Shown here: positions 1-5,980 of the stretch, one piece after another
How the letters are laid out: the number at the start of each line of letters is the position of its first letter
Numbering within the stretch: position 1 is the stretch's first letter
Assembly (NCBI GenBank): GCA_023254015.1
Contig: JALQYS010000487.1
Location: 1-9,598, forward strand
From: Paracoccaceae bacterium
GTDB lineage: Bacteria > Pseudomonadota > Alphaproteobacteria > Rhodobacterales > Rhodobacteraceae
DNA length: 9,598 nt
Reading direction: 5' to 3'
Translations under genes and position numbers: made by a program
Notes under the pieces: generated by a model
Databases searched by the model: none
Seen by the model: only the letters and a program-made list of their open reading frames with translations
What the model was told of the DNA's origin: nothing

Positions 1-11
1 CAAGGCCGCAC

Positions 12-17
12 AGGAGG
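12..17 (+). promoter_or_regulatory. Ribosome binding site of the response regulator
   Basis: A perfect AGGAGG lies 5 nt before the ATG at 23. It fixes the start of the response regulator. The promoter must lie outside the window to the left. Confidence 0.9.
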
Positions 18-22
18 CATAT

Positions 23-709
23 ATGGCAACGCTGCGAAAGATCCTGCTGGTGGATGATGACGACGACCTGCGCGAGGCGCTGTCGGAACAATTGGTGATG
101 ACCGAGGATTTCGACGTGTTCGAAGCCCAGACCGGCGCCGAAGGGATGGAGAAGGTCAAGCAGGGTCTGTTCGATCTGGTGATCCTTGATGTGGGCCTGC
201 CCGATACCGACGGCCGCGAGCTGTGCAAGCGGATGCGCAAGGCCGGGGTCAAATCGCCGATCATGATGCTGACCGGCCATGACACCGACAGCGACACGAT
301 CCTTGGGCTTGATTCGGGCGCCAATGACTATGTGACCAAGCCCTTCAAGTTTCCGGTGCTGCTGGCGCGCATCCGGGCGCAACTGCGCACGCATGAGCAA
401 TCGGAAGACGCGGTGTTCCAGCTTGGCCCCTACACGTTCAAGCCGGCGCAGAAACTGCTGGTCGATGCCAAGGACAAGAAGGTGCGCTTGACCGACAAGG
501 AGACCAACATCCTGAAGTTCTTGTATCGCGCACAATCCGGTGTGGTGCCGCGCGATGTGCTCTTGCACGAGGTCTGGGGCTATAATGCCGGGGTCACGAC
601 CCACACGCTGGAAACCCACATCTACCGCCTGCGCCAGAAGATCGAGGCCGACCCCTCGAATGCGCGGCTTTTGCTGACCGAAAGCGGCGGCTACAAGCTG
701 GTGGCGTAA
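23..709 (+). CDS. cenR: OmpR-family response regulator, CenR-like
   Basis: A two-component transcription factor of 228 residues, the normal OmpR/PhoB-family length. The receiver domain spans about 5-120. It has an acidic run at D11-D15, the phospho-acceptor D56 in LDVGLPD, the switch threonine T84 and the conserved K106 in TKPF. The winged-helix DNA-binding domain spans about 130-228 and ends in the usual ETHIYRLRQKIE and GGYKLV segments. The unusual ANDYVTKPFKFPVLLARIRAQL stretch and the whole C-terminal half resemble CenR, the regulator controlling envelope integrity in Caulobacter and Rhodobacter, as I remember that protein. The family call is certain and the gene name is probable. No sensor kinase is visible, so the cognate kinase lies elsewhere or to the left. 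A small-RNA-like locus with a strong terminator follows directly and may share its transcript. Confidence 0.93.
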   Translation: MATLRKILLVDDDDDLREALSEQLVMTEDFDVFEAQTGAEGMEKVKQGLFDLVILDVGLPDTDGRELCKRMRKAGVKSPIMMLTGHDTDSDTILGLDSGANDYVTKPFKFPVLLARIRAQLRTHEQSEDAVFQLGPYTFKPAQKLLVDAKDKKVRLTDKETNILKFLYRAQSGVVPRDVLLHEVWGYNAGVTTHTLETHIYRLRQKIEADPSNARLLLTESGGYKLVA

Positions 710-771
710 TTTGCCAAAAATTAACGGTTGGGGACTTATTGTTGCCCTTATGGGCACCTATCTTACCGGCA

Positions 772-881
772 GGCGGGAAACCTCCTCCCTCGTTCCCGCC
801 CTCCTTCCCCTCGCCGTGTCGGGGTCATGACACGGCACCCTCCCTGTTGAACTGGCCGGGCGTTCGCGCCCGGTTTTTTTT
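772..881 (+). ncRNA. Candidate small RNA with CCUCCUCCC loop (cuckoo/CcsR type)
   Basis: Three stem-loops follow one another in a 181-nt gene gap. The first pairs GGCGGGAA (772-779) with TTCCCGCC (793-800), a perfect 8-bp stem. Its 13-nt loop carries CCTCCTCCC at 781-789, complementary to Shine-Dalgarno sequences. The second pairs GCCGTGTC (813-820) with GACACGGC (829-836). The third is the terminator at 856-881. C-rich linkers, including CCCTCCC at 838-844, separate them. Rhodobacterales small RNAs of the cuckoo/CcsR group are defined by CCUCCUCCC in hairpin loops, which is why I name that group. The strand is set by both the motif and the T-run. The 5' end is uncertain: TATCTT at 760-765 could be a -10 box, but no good -35 matches it, so the RNA could instead be cut from the 3' UTR of the response regulator gene. 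A small hairpin (TGCCC-TTAT-GGGCA, 743-756) lies just upstream. Confidence 0.62.
856..881 (+). terminator. Rho-independent terminator
   Basis: CCGGGCG (856-862) and CGCCCGG (867-873) form a perfect 7-bp stem with a TTCG loop, followed by eight T at 874-881. It ends + strand transcription from the response regulator and/or the candidate small RNA, just before the convergent MFS gene ends at 891. On the other strand no T-run follows the stem. Confidence 0.93.
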
Positions 882-890
882 CGGCTTTCT

Positions 891-2114
891 TCATGCCAGT
901 CGCAGACGGAAGGCCGCATAGACCGCCAGCAGCGCCGTCACCCCCGAGGCCACCGCATAGGGCAGCAATAGCGCGGGGATGCGGTCGTCGGGTGTCTCGG
1001 CCAAGGCCACAAGCGCGCCAAAGGCAAAGGCCCCCAAGGCCGCCGGACCGGTTCCGATGAAGCGATAGGCGCTGTTCACCCGGCCCAGAAGCGGCGGCGG
1101 AATGTGGCGCTGGCGATAGCTGACAACGGTGATGTCCCACAACATGCCGGTGAACCCGTCCGCCACCATGAAGGCCGCAACCACCCAGATCGGTGACTGC
1201 AGGGCCAGACTGGCCGAACTGGCCGAGAACACCGCGATCCCCAGCAAAAGCGAGGCCGTTGGTCCGATCCGCACAGCCACGATCGGCCCCAGGATGGATC
1301 CGGCCAGACCGCCACAGGCCACCAGCGTCAGAAAGGCGCCATAGCCCACCACGTCCAGACCCAGAACTTCTTGCGCATAAAGGACAAAGACCGCAAAGAA
1401 CCCATAGCCGACAAAGTTGAACGCGCCCGACACCAGCGCCAGCCGCCGGAGCCGTGGATTGGCCCAAAGCCAGGCCAGGCCCTCGCGGATGGCGGCAAGC
1501 GCGGGCTGATGGTGGCCCGGATGGACCGGGGGCGGCAGGCGCATCGCGCCGATCAGGGCCAGCGCCAGCAGCAAAAGCAGCGATTGCACGCCAAAGGGCA
1601 GGGCGACCGTGAGCCCGATCAGAAACCCGGCAAGCGGCGGCCCGGCCAGTTGTCCGGCCAACCGCTCCGTCGCCCAAAGTGCGCCATTGGCCCGCTCCAG
1701 CTGCGGCTTGTCCACCACATCGGGCAGAAAGGTCTGCGCCGTGTTGTCGCGCAAGACCTCGGCCGATCCCAAGAGAAATGCTAGGGCCGCAAGCGCAAGA
1801 ACCGGACCCGTGCCGGGCGGGGCAGTCAGCGCCAGCCCACACAGCGCCACCGACAGGACCAGCCGCGCCGCATCGGCGGCCAGAATCAGGCGGCGGTGGT
1901 CGTGCCGGTCGGTTAGCACGCCTGCAGGCAGGGCAAACAGCGCCCAAGGCAGATGGCGCGCCGCGGCGACCAATCCGATCAGCAAGGGATCACCGGTCAG
2001 CATCGTCGCCAGCCACGGCACCGCGACCGCAATCAGCCCATCGCCCAGATTCGTGGCCATGGCCGAAGAAAACAACAGCCGGAAATTCCGGTTCACCCAA
2101 AGACGCCCGTTCAT
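891..2114 (-). CDS. MFS transporter, EntS/MFS_3-like exporter
   Basis: An inner-membrane secondary transporter of 407 residues, the usual length for a 12-helix major facilitator. The protein is highly hydrophobic throughout. It shows the loop 2-3 signature of the superfamily (GVLTDRHDHRR, residues 65-75) and GPPLAGFLIG, which resembles the helix-5 antiporter motif. A central polar loop lies near PPPVHPGHHQPALAAIREGLAWL. The opening MNGRLWVNRNFRLLFSSAMA, with helix 1 just after, is typical of the MFS_3 group that includes the enterobactin exporter EntS and many drug exporters, and supports the start at 2114. A weak AGGG lies 8 nt upstream of it. The substrate cannot be read from the sequence. 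The gene stands alone, convergent with the response regulator and divergent from the exonuclease III gene. A second open frame (763-1947) over the same DNA is a shadow. Confidence 0.88.
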   Translation of the reverse strand: MNGRLWVNRNFRLLFSSAMATNLGDGLIAVAVPWLATMLTGDPLLIGLVAAARHLPWALFALPAGVLTDRHDHRRLILAADAARLVLSVALCGLALTAPPGTGPVLALAALAFLLGSAEVLRDNTAQTFLPDVVDKPQLERANGALWATERLAGQLAGPPLAGFLIGLTVALPFGVQSLLLLLALALIGAMRLPPPVHPGHHQPALAAIREGLAWLWANPRLRRLALVSGAFNFVGYGFFAVFVLYAQEVLGLDVVGYGAFLTLVACGGLAGSILGPIVAVRIGPTASLLLGIAVFSASSASLALQSPIWVVAAFMVADGFTGMLWDITVVSYRQRHIPPPLLGRVNSAYRFIGTGPAALGAFAFGALVALAETPDDRIPALLLPYAVASGVTALLAVYAAFRLRLA

Positions 2115-2120
2115 CGCGCG

Positions 2121-2149
2121 ACCCTGTGGCGGGAACGGCCCCCTGTCAA
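2121..2149 (-). promoter_or_regulatory. Possible promoter of the MFS gene
   Basis: On the minus strand, a perfect -35 TTGACA (2149-2144) is followed after 17 nt by CAGGGT (2126-2121), which keeps only the A2 and T6 of a -10 box. The predicted start would fall about at the ATG (2114), giving a leaderless or nearly leaderless mRNA. The weak -10 makes this tentative. The AT-rich DNA at 2150-2235 could hold another promoter. Confidence 0.3.
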
Positions 2150-2240
2150 GAAATCAAAGCCAGACAAAATCCGCCAAATAACAACCCAAGATTGTGACCA
2201 AAAAACCATGACTCCTGAACATTTGATTTGAGTCAATTCG

Positions 2241-2280
2241 CAGGAGGTCGATTCGATGGTATGTATGGAACACCTCCCTG
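2241..2280 (+). promoter_or_regulatory. SD/anti-SD pairing element in the xth leader
   Basis: AGGAGGT at 2242-2248 is a perfect Shine-Dalgarno sequence placed 7 nt before an ATG at 2256. That ATG is in frame with exonuclease III. CAGGAGGT (2241-2248) can pair with ACCTCCCTG (2272-2280) with one bulged C, which would hide the ribosome site in the RNA. A possible extended -10 (TGGTATGTA, 2257-2265) overlaps the same stretch; if it is real, transcripts would start near 2272 and lack the SD. Both readings are hypothetical. Confidence 0.35.
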
Positions 2281-2319
2281 TTGGACTTCGCCCGGCCCCC
2301 TTGGCCGGGCTTTCTTTTT
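2272..2319 (+). ncRNA. Candidate short RNA or terminated leader upstream of xth
   Basis: A short segment ends in a strong intrinsic terminator 44 nt before the exonuclease III start. It carries CCTCCCTGTTGGACT (2273-2287), 14 of 15 bases identical to CCTCCCTGTTGAACT at 839-853 in the first RNA locus, at a similar distance before a GC-rich terminator stem in both. The shared, terminator-linked module argues for a functional RNA 3' end rather than chance. The 5' end is not determined, and the RNA may begin further upstream. It could be an independent small RNA or the attenuated leader of xth. Confidence 0.42.
2290..2319 (+). terminator. Rho-independent terminator in the xth leader
   Basis: GCCCGGCC (2290-2297) and GGCCGGGC (2303-2310) form a perfect 8-bp stem with a CCCTT loop, followed by TTTCTTTTT (2311-2319). 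It lies upstream of, not behind, a gene on this strand. It therefore ends a separate RNA or acts as an attenuator for exonuclease III. Confidence 0.88.
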
Positions 2320-2353
2320 CCCGCCGTTGCGGCATAAGGGGCCAGCCCAAGCC

Positions 2354-2357
2354 GGAG
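2354..2357 (+). promoter_or_regulatory. Ribosome binding site of xth
   Basis: GGAG sits 6 nt before the ATG at 2364 and decides this start over the in-frame ATG at 2256, whose extra 36 residues do not look like exonuclease III and span the terminator stem. Confidence 0.7.
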
Positions 2358-2363
2358 ACGACC

Positions 2364-3152
2364 ATGCCCTTTACCCTTGCCACCTGGAACATCAACTCTG
2401 TCCGCCTGCGCGAAGGTTTGGTGGCCCGGCTGATGGCCGAGGAAACCCCCGACATCCTGTGCCTGCAGGAATGCAAAAGCCCGGTCGAAAAGATCCCGGT
2501 CGAGCAATTTCAGGCCCTTGGCTATCGCTACATGGTCGCCCGCGGGCAAAAGGGCTACAATGGCGTGGCGATCCTGTCGAAGCTGCCGATCATGGATGTG
2601 GGCGATCAGGATTTCGCGCAACTGGGCCATGCCCGCCATGTTGCCGCGCAACTGGAAAACGGCGTGACCATCCACAACTGCTATGTTCCGGCGGGCGGCG
2701 ACATTCCCGACCGCGAGGTGAACGAGAAATTCGGCCAGAAGCTCGACTTCCTGACGCAGATGCGTGACCATTTTCACTGGCAAGCGCCTGACCGTGCCAT
2801 TCTGGTGGGCGATCTGAACATCGCCCCACGCGAAGATGACGTCTGGAGCCACAAGGCCCTGCTGAAGATCGTCAGCCACACCCCGATCGAGGTGGATCAC
2901 CTGAACGAGGTGATGGAGGCGGGCAAATGGGTGGATGTCACCCGCGCCGACATTCCCGAGGGCAAGCTTTACAGCTGGTGGAGCTATCGCGCCCCTGACT
3001 GGAACGCCGCCGACAAGGGCCGCCGGCTGGATCACATCTGGGCCACGCCCGATATCGCCAATGCGGCGCATGGCAGCCGCATCCTGCGCGACGCGCGCGG
3101 CTGGGATCAGCCCAGCGACCACGTTCCGGTTTTTGCCACCTTTGACCTTTGA
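2364..3152 (+). CDS. xth: Exonuclease III (AP endonuclease)
   Basis: A DNA base-excision repair enzyme that cuts at abasic sites and removes 3' blocking groups or 3' nucleotides from duplex DNA. At 262 residues it is close to the 268 of E. coli Xth, and it belongs to the endonuclease/exonuclease/phosphatase fold. Visible catalytic elements are ATWNINSVR at the N-terminus, the metal ligand E36 in LQECK, Y107 in NCYVPAGGD, D150 and N152 in VGDLNIAP, GRRLDHIWAT near the C-terminus, and the final D252-H253 pair in SDHVPV. Nothing essential is missing. The protein starts directly with the conserved MPFTLATWN, supporting 2364. A frame extending to ATG 2256 exists behind a strong SD, so an alternative start or leader translation cannot be excluded. 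A terminator-bearing RNA element precedes the gene, suggesting premature termination as a control point. Confidence 0.94.
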   Translation: MPFTLATWNINSVRLREGLVARLMAEETPDILCLQECKSPVEKIPVEQFQALGYRYMVARGQKGYNGVAILSKLPIMDVGDQDFAQLGHARHVAAQLENGVTIHNCYVPAGGDIPDREVNEKFGQKLDFLTQMRDHFHWQAPDRAILVGDLNIAPREDDVWSHKALLKIVSHTPIEVDHLNEVMEAGKWVDVTRADIPEGKLYSWWSYRAPDWNAADKGRRLDHIWATPDIANAAHGSRILRDARGWDQPSDHVPVFATFDL

Positions 3153-3166
3153 CACGGGCTAAAGGC

Positions 3167-3193
3167 CCCCGAATGCACCCGCCTGTTTCGGGG
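3167..3193. repeat. Inverted repeat behind xth
   Basis: CCCCGAA (3167-3173) and TTCGGGG (3187-3193) form a 7-bp stem with a 13-nt loop, 15 nt after the xth stop. No T-run follows, so it would be at best a weak or Rho-assisted end of the xth transcript. Confidence 0.45.
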
Positions 3194-3198
3194 CGCCT

Positions 3199-3228
3199 CC
3201 CCTCCCCCTCTGTGGGATGGGGGTGGGG
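3199..3228. repeat. Inverted repeat between convergent xth and SDR genes
   Basis: CCCCTCCCCC (3199-3208) faces GGGGGTGGGG (3219-3228), a 10-nt stem with one central T-T mismatch and a 10-nt loop. It lies just beyond the end of the five-gene minus-strand operon. No T-run follows on either strand. It may stabilise the mRNA 3' end or slow polymerase, but this is not a canonical terminator. Confidence 0.42.
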
Positions 3229-3239
3229 GCAGGAAAAGG

Positions 3240-4004
3240 CTAGCGCGCCAGCACCCCGCCATCGATCACCAGCGTCGTGCCGGTCACAAAATCCGAGGCG
3301 GAGGACGCAAGGAACAAGACCGCCCCCTTGATCTCTTCGGGCCGGCCCAACCGCCCCATCGGGGTATAGGCGATGGCGGCCGCAGGGTCGCGCGGCCGGG
3401 TCTCGGTCTGGAAGATGCCGGGGCAAAGGGCGTTCACCTGAATCCCCATGCCCGCATAATGCAGCGCCATTTCCCGCGTCAGGTTCACCACCGCCCCCTT
3501 CGATGCGGCATAGGCCGGGCGCGGAAAGGCCCCCGCCGGCGCGGCAAGGCCCCACATCGAGGCCACCGTGATCACCTTGCCCCACCCCTGCGCCGCCATC
3601 ACCCCCAACGCCGCACGGCAGGTCAGGAACAGCCCGTTCAGATTGACGTCCAGCACGCGCTGCCAATCGTCATCTGCGGTTTCATGCAAGAGACCGGGCC
3701 GGGCATCGGAAATTCCGGCATTGGCGATGCAGATGTCCAGCCGCCCGTGATGGGCCATCAGATCATCAATCGCCCCCTGCACCGCGCCTGCCTGCGTCAC
3801 GTCGCCCACAGTCACCGTCACATTGGCACCAGACCGGCGCAGCTGTTCGGCGGCCTTGTGCAGGGCAGCTTCGTCCCGGTCAAATAGCCAAAGGATCGCG
3901 CCATTCTCGGCCAGCCCTTCGGCCATTGCCCGGCCAAGGCCCTGTGCGGCCCCGGTGACAAAGGCCACCTTGCCGCGCACCGAAAAGATCTCGGCCGCCG
4001 TCAT
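3240..4004 (-). CDS. SDR-family NAD(P)-dependent dehydrogenase
   Basis: A classical short-chain dehydrogenase/reductase of 254 residues, the usual size. The cofactor motif TGAAQGLG is at 17-24. D42 after the second strand favours NAD over NADP. The NAG motif is at 95-97. The catalytic set N121, S149, Y165, K169 (YAASK) is complete, and the C-terminus has the typical VTGTTLVIDGG. The substrate is a hydroxyl or keto group and cannot be fixed from sequence. It does not look like the standard 3-hydroxybutyrate dehydrogenase, although that role would suit the neighbouring acetoacetyl-CoA synthetase. Oxidation of a secondary alcohol to a ketone is the other reading. The start ATG overlaps the synthetase stop as ATGA (4001-4004), showing this is the last gene of the operon. 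A longer frame through 4532 is only a run-on into the upstream gene. Confidence 0.93.
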   Translation of the reverse strand: MTAAEIFSVRGKVAFVTGAAQGLGRAMAEGLAENGAILWLFDRDEAALHKAAEQLRRSGANVTVTVGDVTQAGAVQGAIDDLMAHHGRLDICIANAGISDARPGLLHETADDDWQRVLDVNLNGLFLTCRAALGVMAAQGWGKVITVASMWGLAAPAGAFPRPAYAASKGAVVNLTREMALHYAGMGIQVNALCPGIFQTETRPRDPAAAIAYTPMGRLGRPEEIKGAVLFLASSASDFVTGTTLVIDGGVLAR

Positions 4005-5980
4005 CCCTGCCGCCTGCGGGCCAGATCGGCAAACCAGTCCAGCGCGGCCGGGTTGCGCGCGGCATCGCGGCTTGCCGCCTTGGAAAGCGGCAAGCCCAGC
4101 ATCAACTTGCGCACCGGCACTTCCATCTTCTTTCCGGTCAGGGTGACGGGGATTTCGGGCACGTCGATGATTTCGTCGGGCACATGGCGAGGCGAACGTT
4201 CCGTGCGCAGCCGACGGATGATCTCGGCCCGCTTGGCCTCGTCCAGCGCAACGCCCTTGGCCATCTGCACGAAAAGCGGCATCCAATAGCCGCCCTTGCC
4301 ATCCTCGGCGCAGATAATCAGGCTGTCGGCCACGCCCGCAACGCCCTCCATCGTCCGGTAAATCTCGGCCGATCCGATCCGCACGCCAAAGCGGTTCAGC
4401 GTGGCATCCGACCGGCCCAGCACGAAACTGCCGCCATGCGCCAGCATCCTCAGCCGGTCGCCGTGCCGCCAGATACCGGGCCATGTGTCGAAGTAGCTGT
4501 CCGTATAGCGAACGAACTCCGCGTCGCCCCACAGATAGAGCGGCATCGAGGGCATCGGGGCCAGAATGGCCAACTCGCCTTCGGCATCGATCAGCGTGTC
4601 GCCCTCTTCTGACAAGGCACGCACATCCACGCCCAAAGCGGGGGCCTGGATTTCACCGGCACGGGTCGGCAAAAGCGGAGAGCCTGCCAGCGTGCCGGAA
4701 CAGAACTCGGTCCCGCCGGAATGGGAGGTGACCCAAAGGTCGGGTTTCACCGCCCTCTGCGCCCATTCAAAGGTTTCCGGGGTGGCAGGAGAGCCGACCA
4801 GAAGCAGGGTCTCCAGTGCCGGCAATGTGAAATCGTGCGCCGGATCAATGCCTTGCTGGCGCACCATCTGGATGAAGGTGGGCGAGGTGGCAAAAACCGA
4901 AGCGCGAGTTTCCTCGGCAATCTGCCACATGCGGCGCGCGTCGGGGTGGCTGGGGTGCCCGTCATACAGCACCGCGCGGCCGTTCATCAGCGGCGCCATC
5001 ATCAGCGTGTTCCACACCATCCAGCCCGTGGTGGAATAGCAAAGCAGGGCCTGCCCCTCTTTCAGCTCATAATGAAAGGCGGCGGTTTTCAGATGCTCCA
5101 GCACGATGCCATGGTGGCCGTGGGTAATGGGTTTCGGCAGGCCCGTGGTGCCAGAGGTGAACAGCACCCAAAGCGGATGGTTGGTGTCGACGCGACTGTA
5201 GGTGAAAACGTCGCGCGGCACATCGGGGCCGGTGAACAGGCTGTCCCACGGCAGGGCGTTTTCCCGCATCCCCGCGCCGGGCAGATAGTCGAGCATCACC
5301 ACAGTCTCGACCGTGGGCAAAGCCGAAAGGATGCGATCAAGGTCCGCGCGGCGGTCAAAATCCTTGCCGCCATAGCGATAGCCGTTGACGGCAAAGACCA
5401 GCTTTGGCGCGATCTGCGAAAAGCGGTCGATCACCGTCTGCGCGCCAAACTCGGGCGCGGCCGAGGACCAGACGGCACCGATGGCCGTTGTGGCCAGCAT
5501 GGCAATAACAGTTTCGGCCAGGTTCGGCATATAGGCGACCACCCGGTCGCCCGGCCCAATGCCCATCTCCCGCAGGCGGGTCGCCAGCTTGCGCACCTGC
5601 GCGCCGACTTCGGCCCAGGACATCGTCGCCATGGGGCGAAGTTCGGAAACGTGGTGCAGCATGGCGCGGGCCGGGTCGCCGCTGGTTTCATGCCGCAAGA
5701 CGTGCTCGGCATAATTCAGACGCGCCTTTGGCAGCCAGCGGGCGCGGGGCATCGGGGCATCGCTCAGCACGGGATCAGGCGAGCCCTCATGGATCAGGCC
5801 GAAATAATCGCGCACCGCGCCCCAAAAGCCGGACAAGTCCGCTATGGACCATGCCTGCAGGTCGGCATAGCCGGTGAAATCATGGCCCCGGGCGTTCAGC
5901 CAGGCGATGAAGGCGGTCAGGTTCAACCTGGCCTTGCGGGCGTCAGACGCCTGCCACAGAAGCTGGCCCTCGGTGACCAT
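4001..5980 (-). CDS. Acetoacetyl-CoA synthetase
   Basis: An adenylate-forming ligase that makes acetoacetyl-CoA from acetoacetate, ATP and CoA in the cytoplasm. It has 659 residues, matching the roughly 650-residue acetoacetate-CoA ligase family. The N-terminal cap has FWGAVRDYFGL and the linker LPKARLNYAEH. The ATP loop TSGTTGLPKP is at 275-284. Other family marks are CYSTTGWMVWNTLM, SHSGGTE, YFDTWPGIWRHGDR and the hinge GRSDATLN (522-529). The C-terminal catalytic lysine is K617 in TLTGKKMEVPVRK. One oddity is RFGVRIGSAEIY after the hinge, where related enzymes as I recall them have PGGVRIGTAEIY. I chose the ATG at 5980 because it overlaps the HAD stop as TGATG (5978-5982); an in-frame GTG at 5986 would add only two residues. 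The gene is translationally coupled on both sides. Homology to acetyl-CoA synthetase leaves other beta-keto or short acids possible, but the length and motifs favour acetoacetate. Confidence 0.92.
   Translation of the reverse strand: MVTEGQLLWQASDARKARLNLTAFIAWLNARGHDFTGYADLQAWSIADLSGFWGAVRDYFGLIHEGSPDPVLSDAPMPRARWLPKARLNYAEHVLRHETSGDPARAMLHHVSELRPMATMSWAEVGAQVRKLATRLREMGIGPGDRVVAYMPNLAETVIAMLATTAIGAVWSSAAPEFGAQTVIDRFSQIAPKLVFAVNGYRYGGKDFDRRADLDRILSALPTVETVVMLDYLPGAGMRENALPWDSLFTGPDVPRDVFTYSRVDTNHPLWVLFTSGTTGLPKPITHGHHGIVLEHLKTAAFHYELKEGQALLCYSTTGWMVWNTLMMAPLMNGRAVLYDGHPSHPDARRMWQIAEETRASVFATSPTFIQMVRQQGIDPAHDFTLPALETLLLVGSPATPETFEWAQRAVKPDLWVTSHSGGTEFCSGTLAGSPLLPTRAGEIQAPALGVDVRALSEEGDTLIDAEGELAILAPMPSMPLYLWGDAEFVRYTDSYFDTWPGIWRHGDRLRMLAHGGSFVLGRSDATLNRFGVRIGSAEIYRTMEGVAGVADSLIICAEDGKGGYWMPLFVQMAKGVALDEAKRAEIIRRLRTERSPRHVPDEIIDVPEIPVTLTGKKMEVPVRKLMLGLPLSKAASRDAARNPAALDWFADLARRRQG

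Noticed and set aside
763..1947. 394-codon minus-strand frame overlapping the MFS gene
   Set aside because: It is the shifted frame of the transporter, full of Gly, Ala, Arg and Cys with no membrane pattern, and it runs through the terminator hairpin and small-RNA region.
2256..2363. N-terminal extension of exonuclease III as the default start
   Set aside because: The added 36 residues resemble no part of the family and encode a terminator stem, while GGAG before ATG 2364 and the conserved MPFTLATWN start fit better. Kept only as a regulatory question.
2154..3155. 333-codon minus-strand frame opposite exonuclease III
   Set aside because: The + strand encodes every exonuclease III active-site motif. 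The antisense frame also crosses the AT-rich regulatory region and terminator.
4005..4532. Extended N-terminus of the SDR protein
   Set aside because: The Rossmann fold begins right after the ATG at 4004; the upstream part is the shifted frame of the synthetase.
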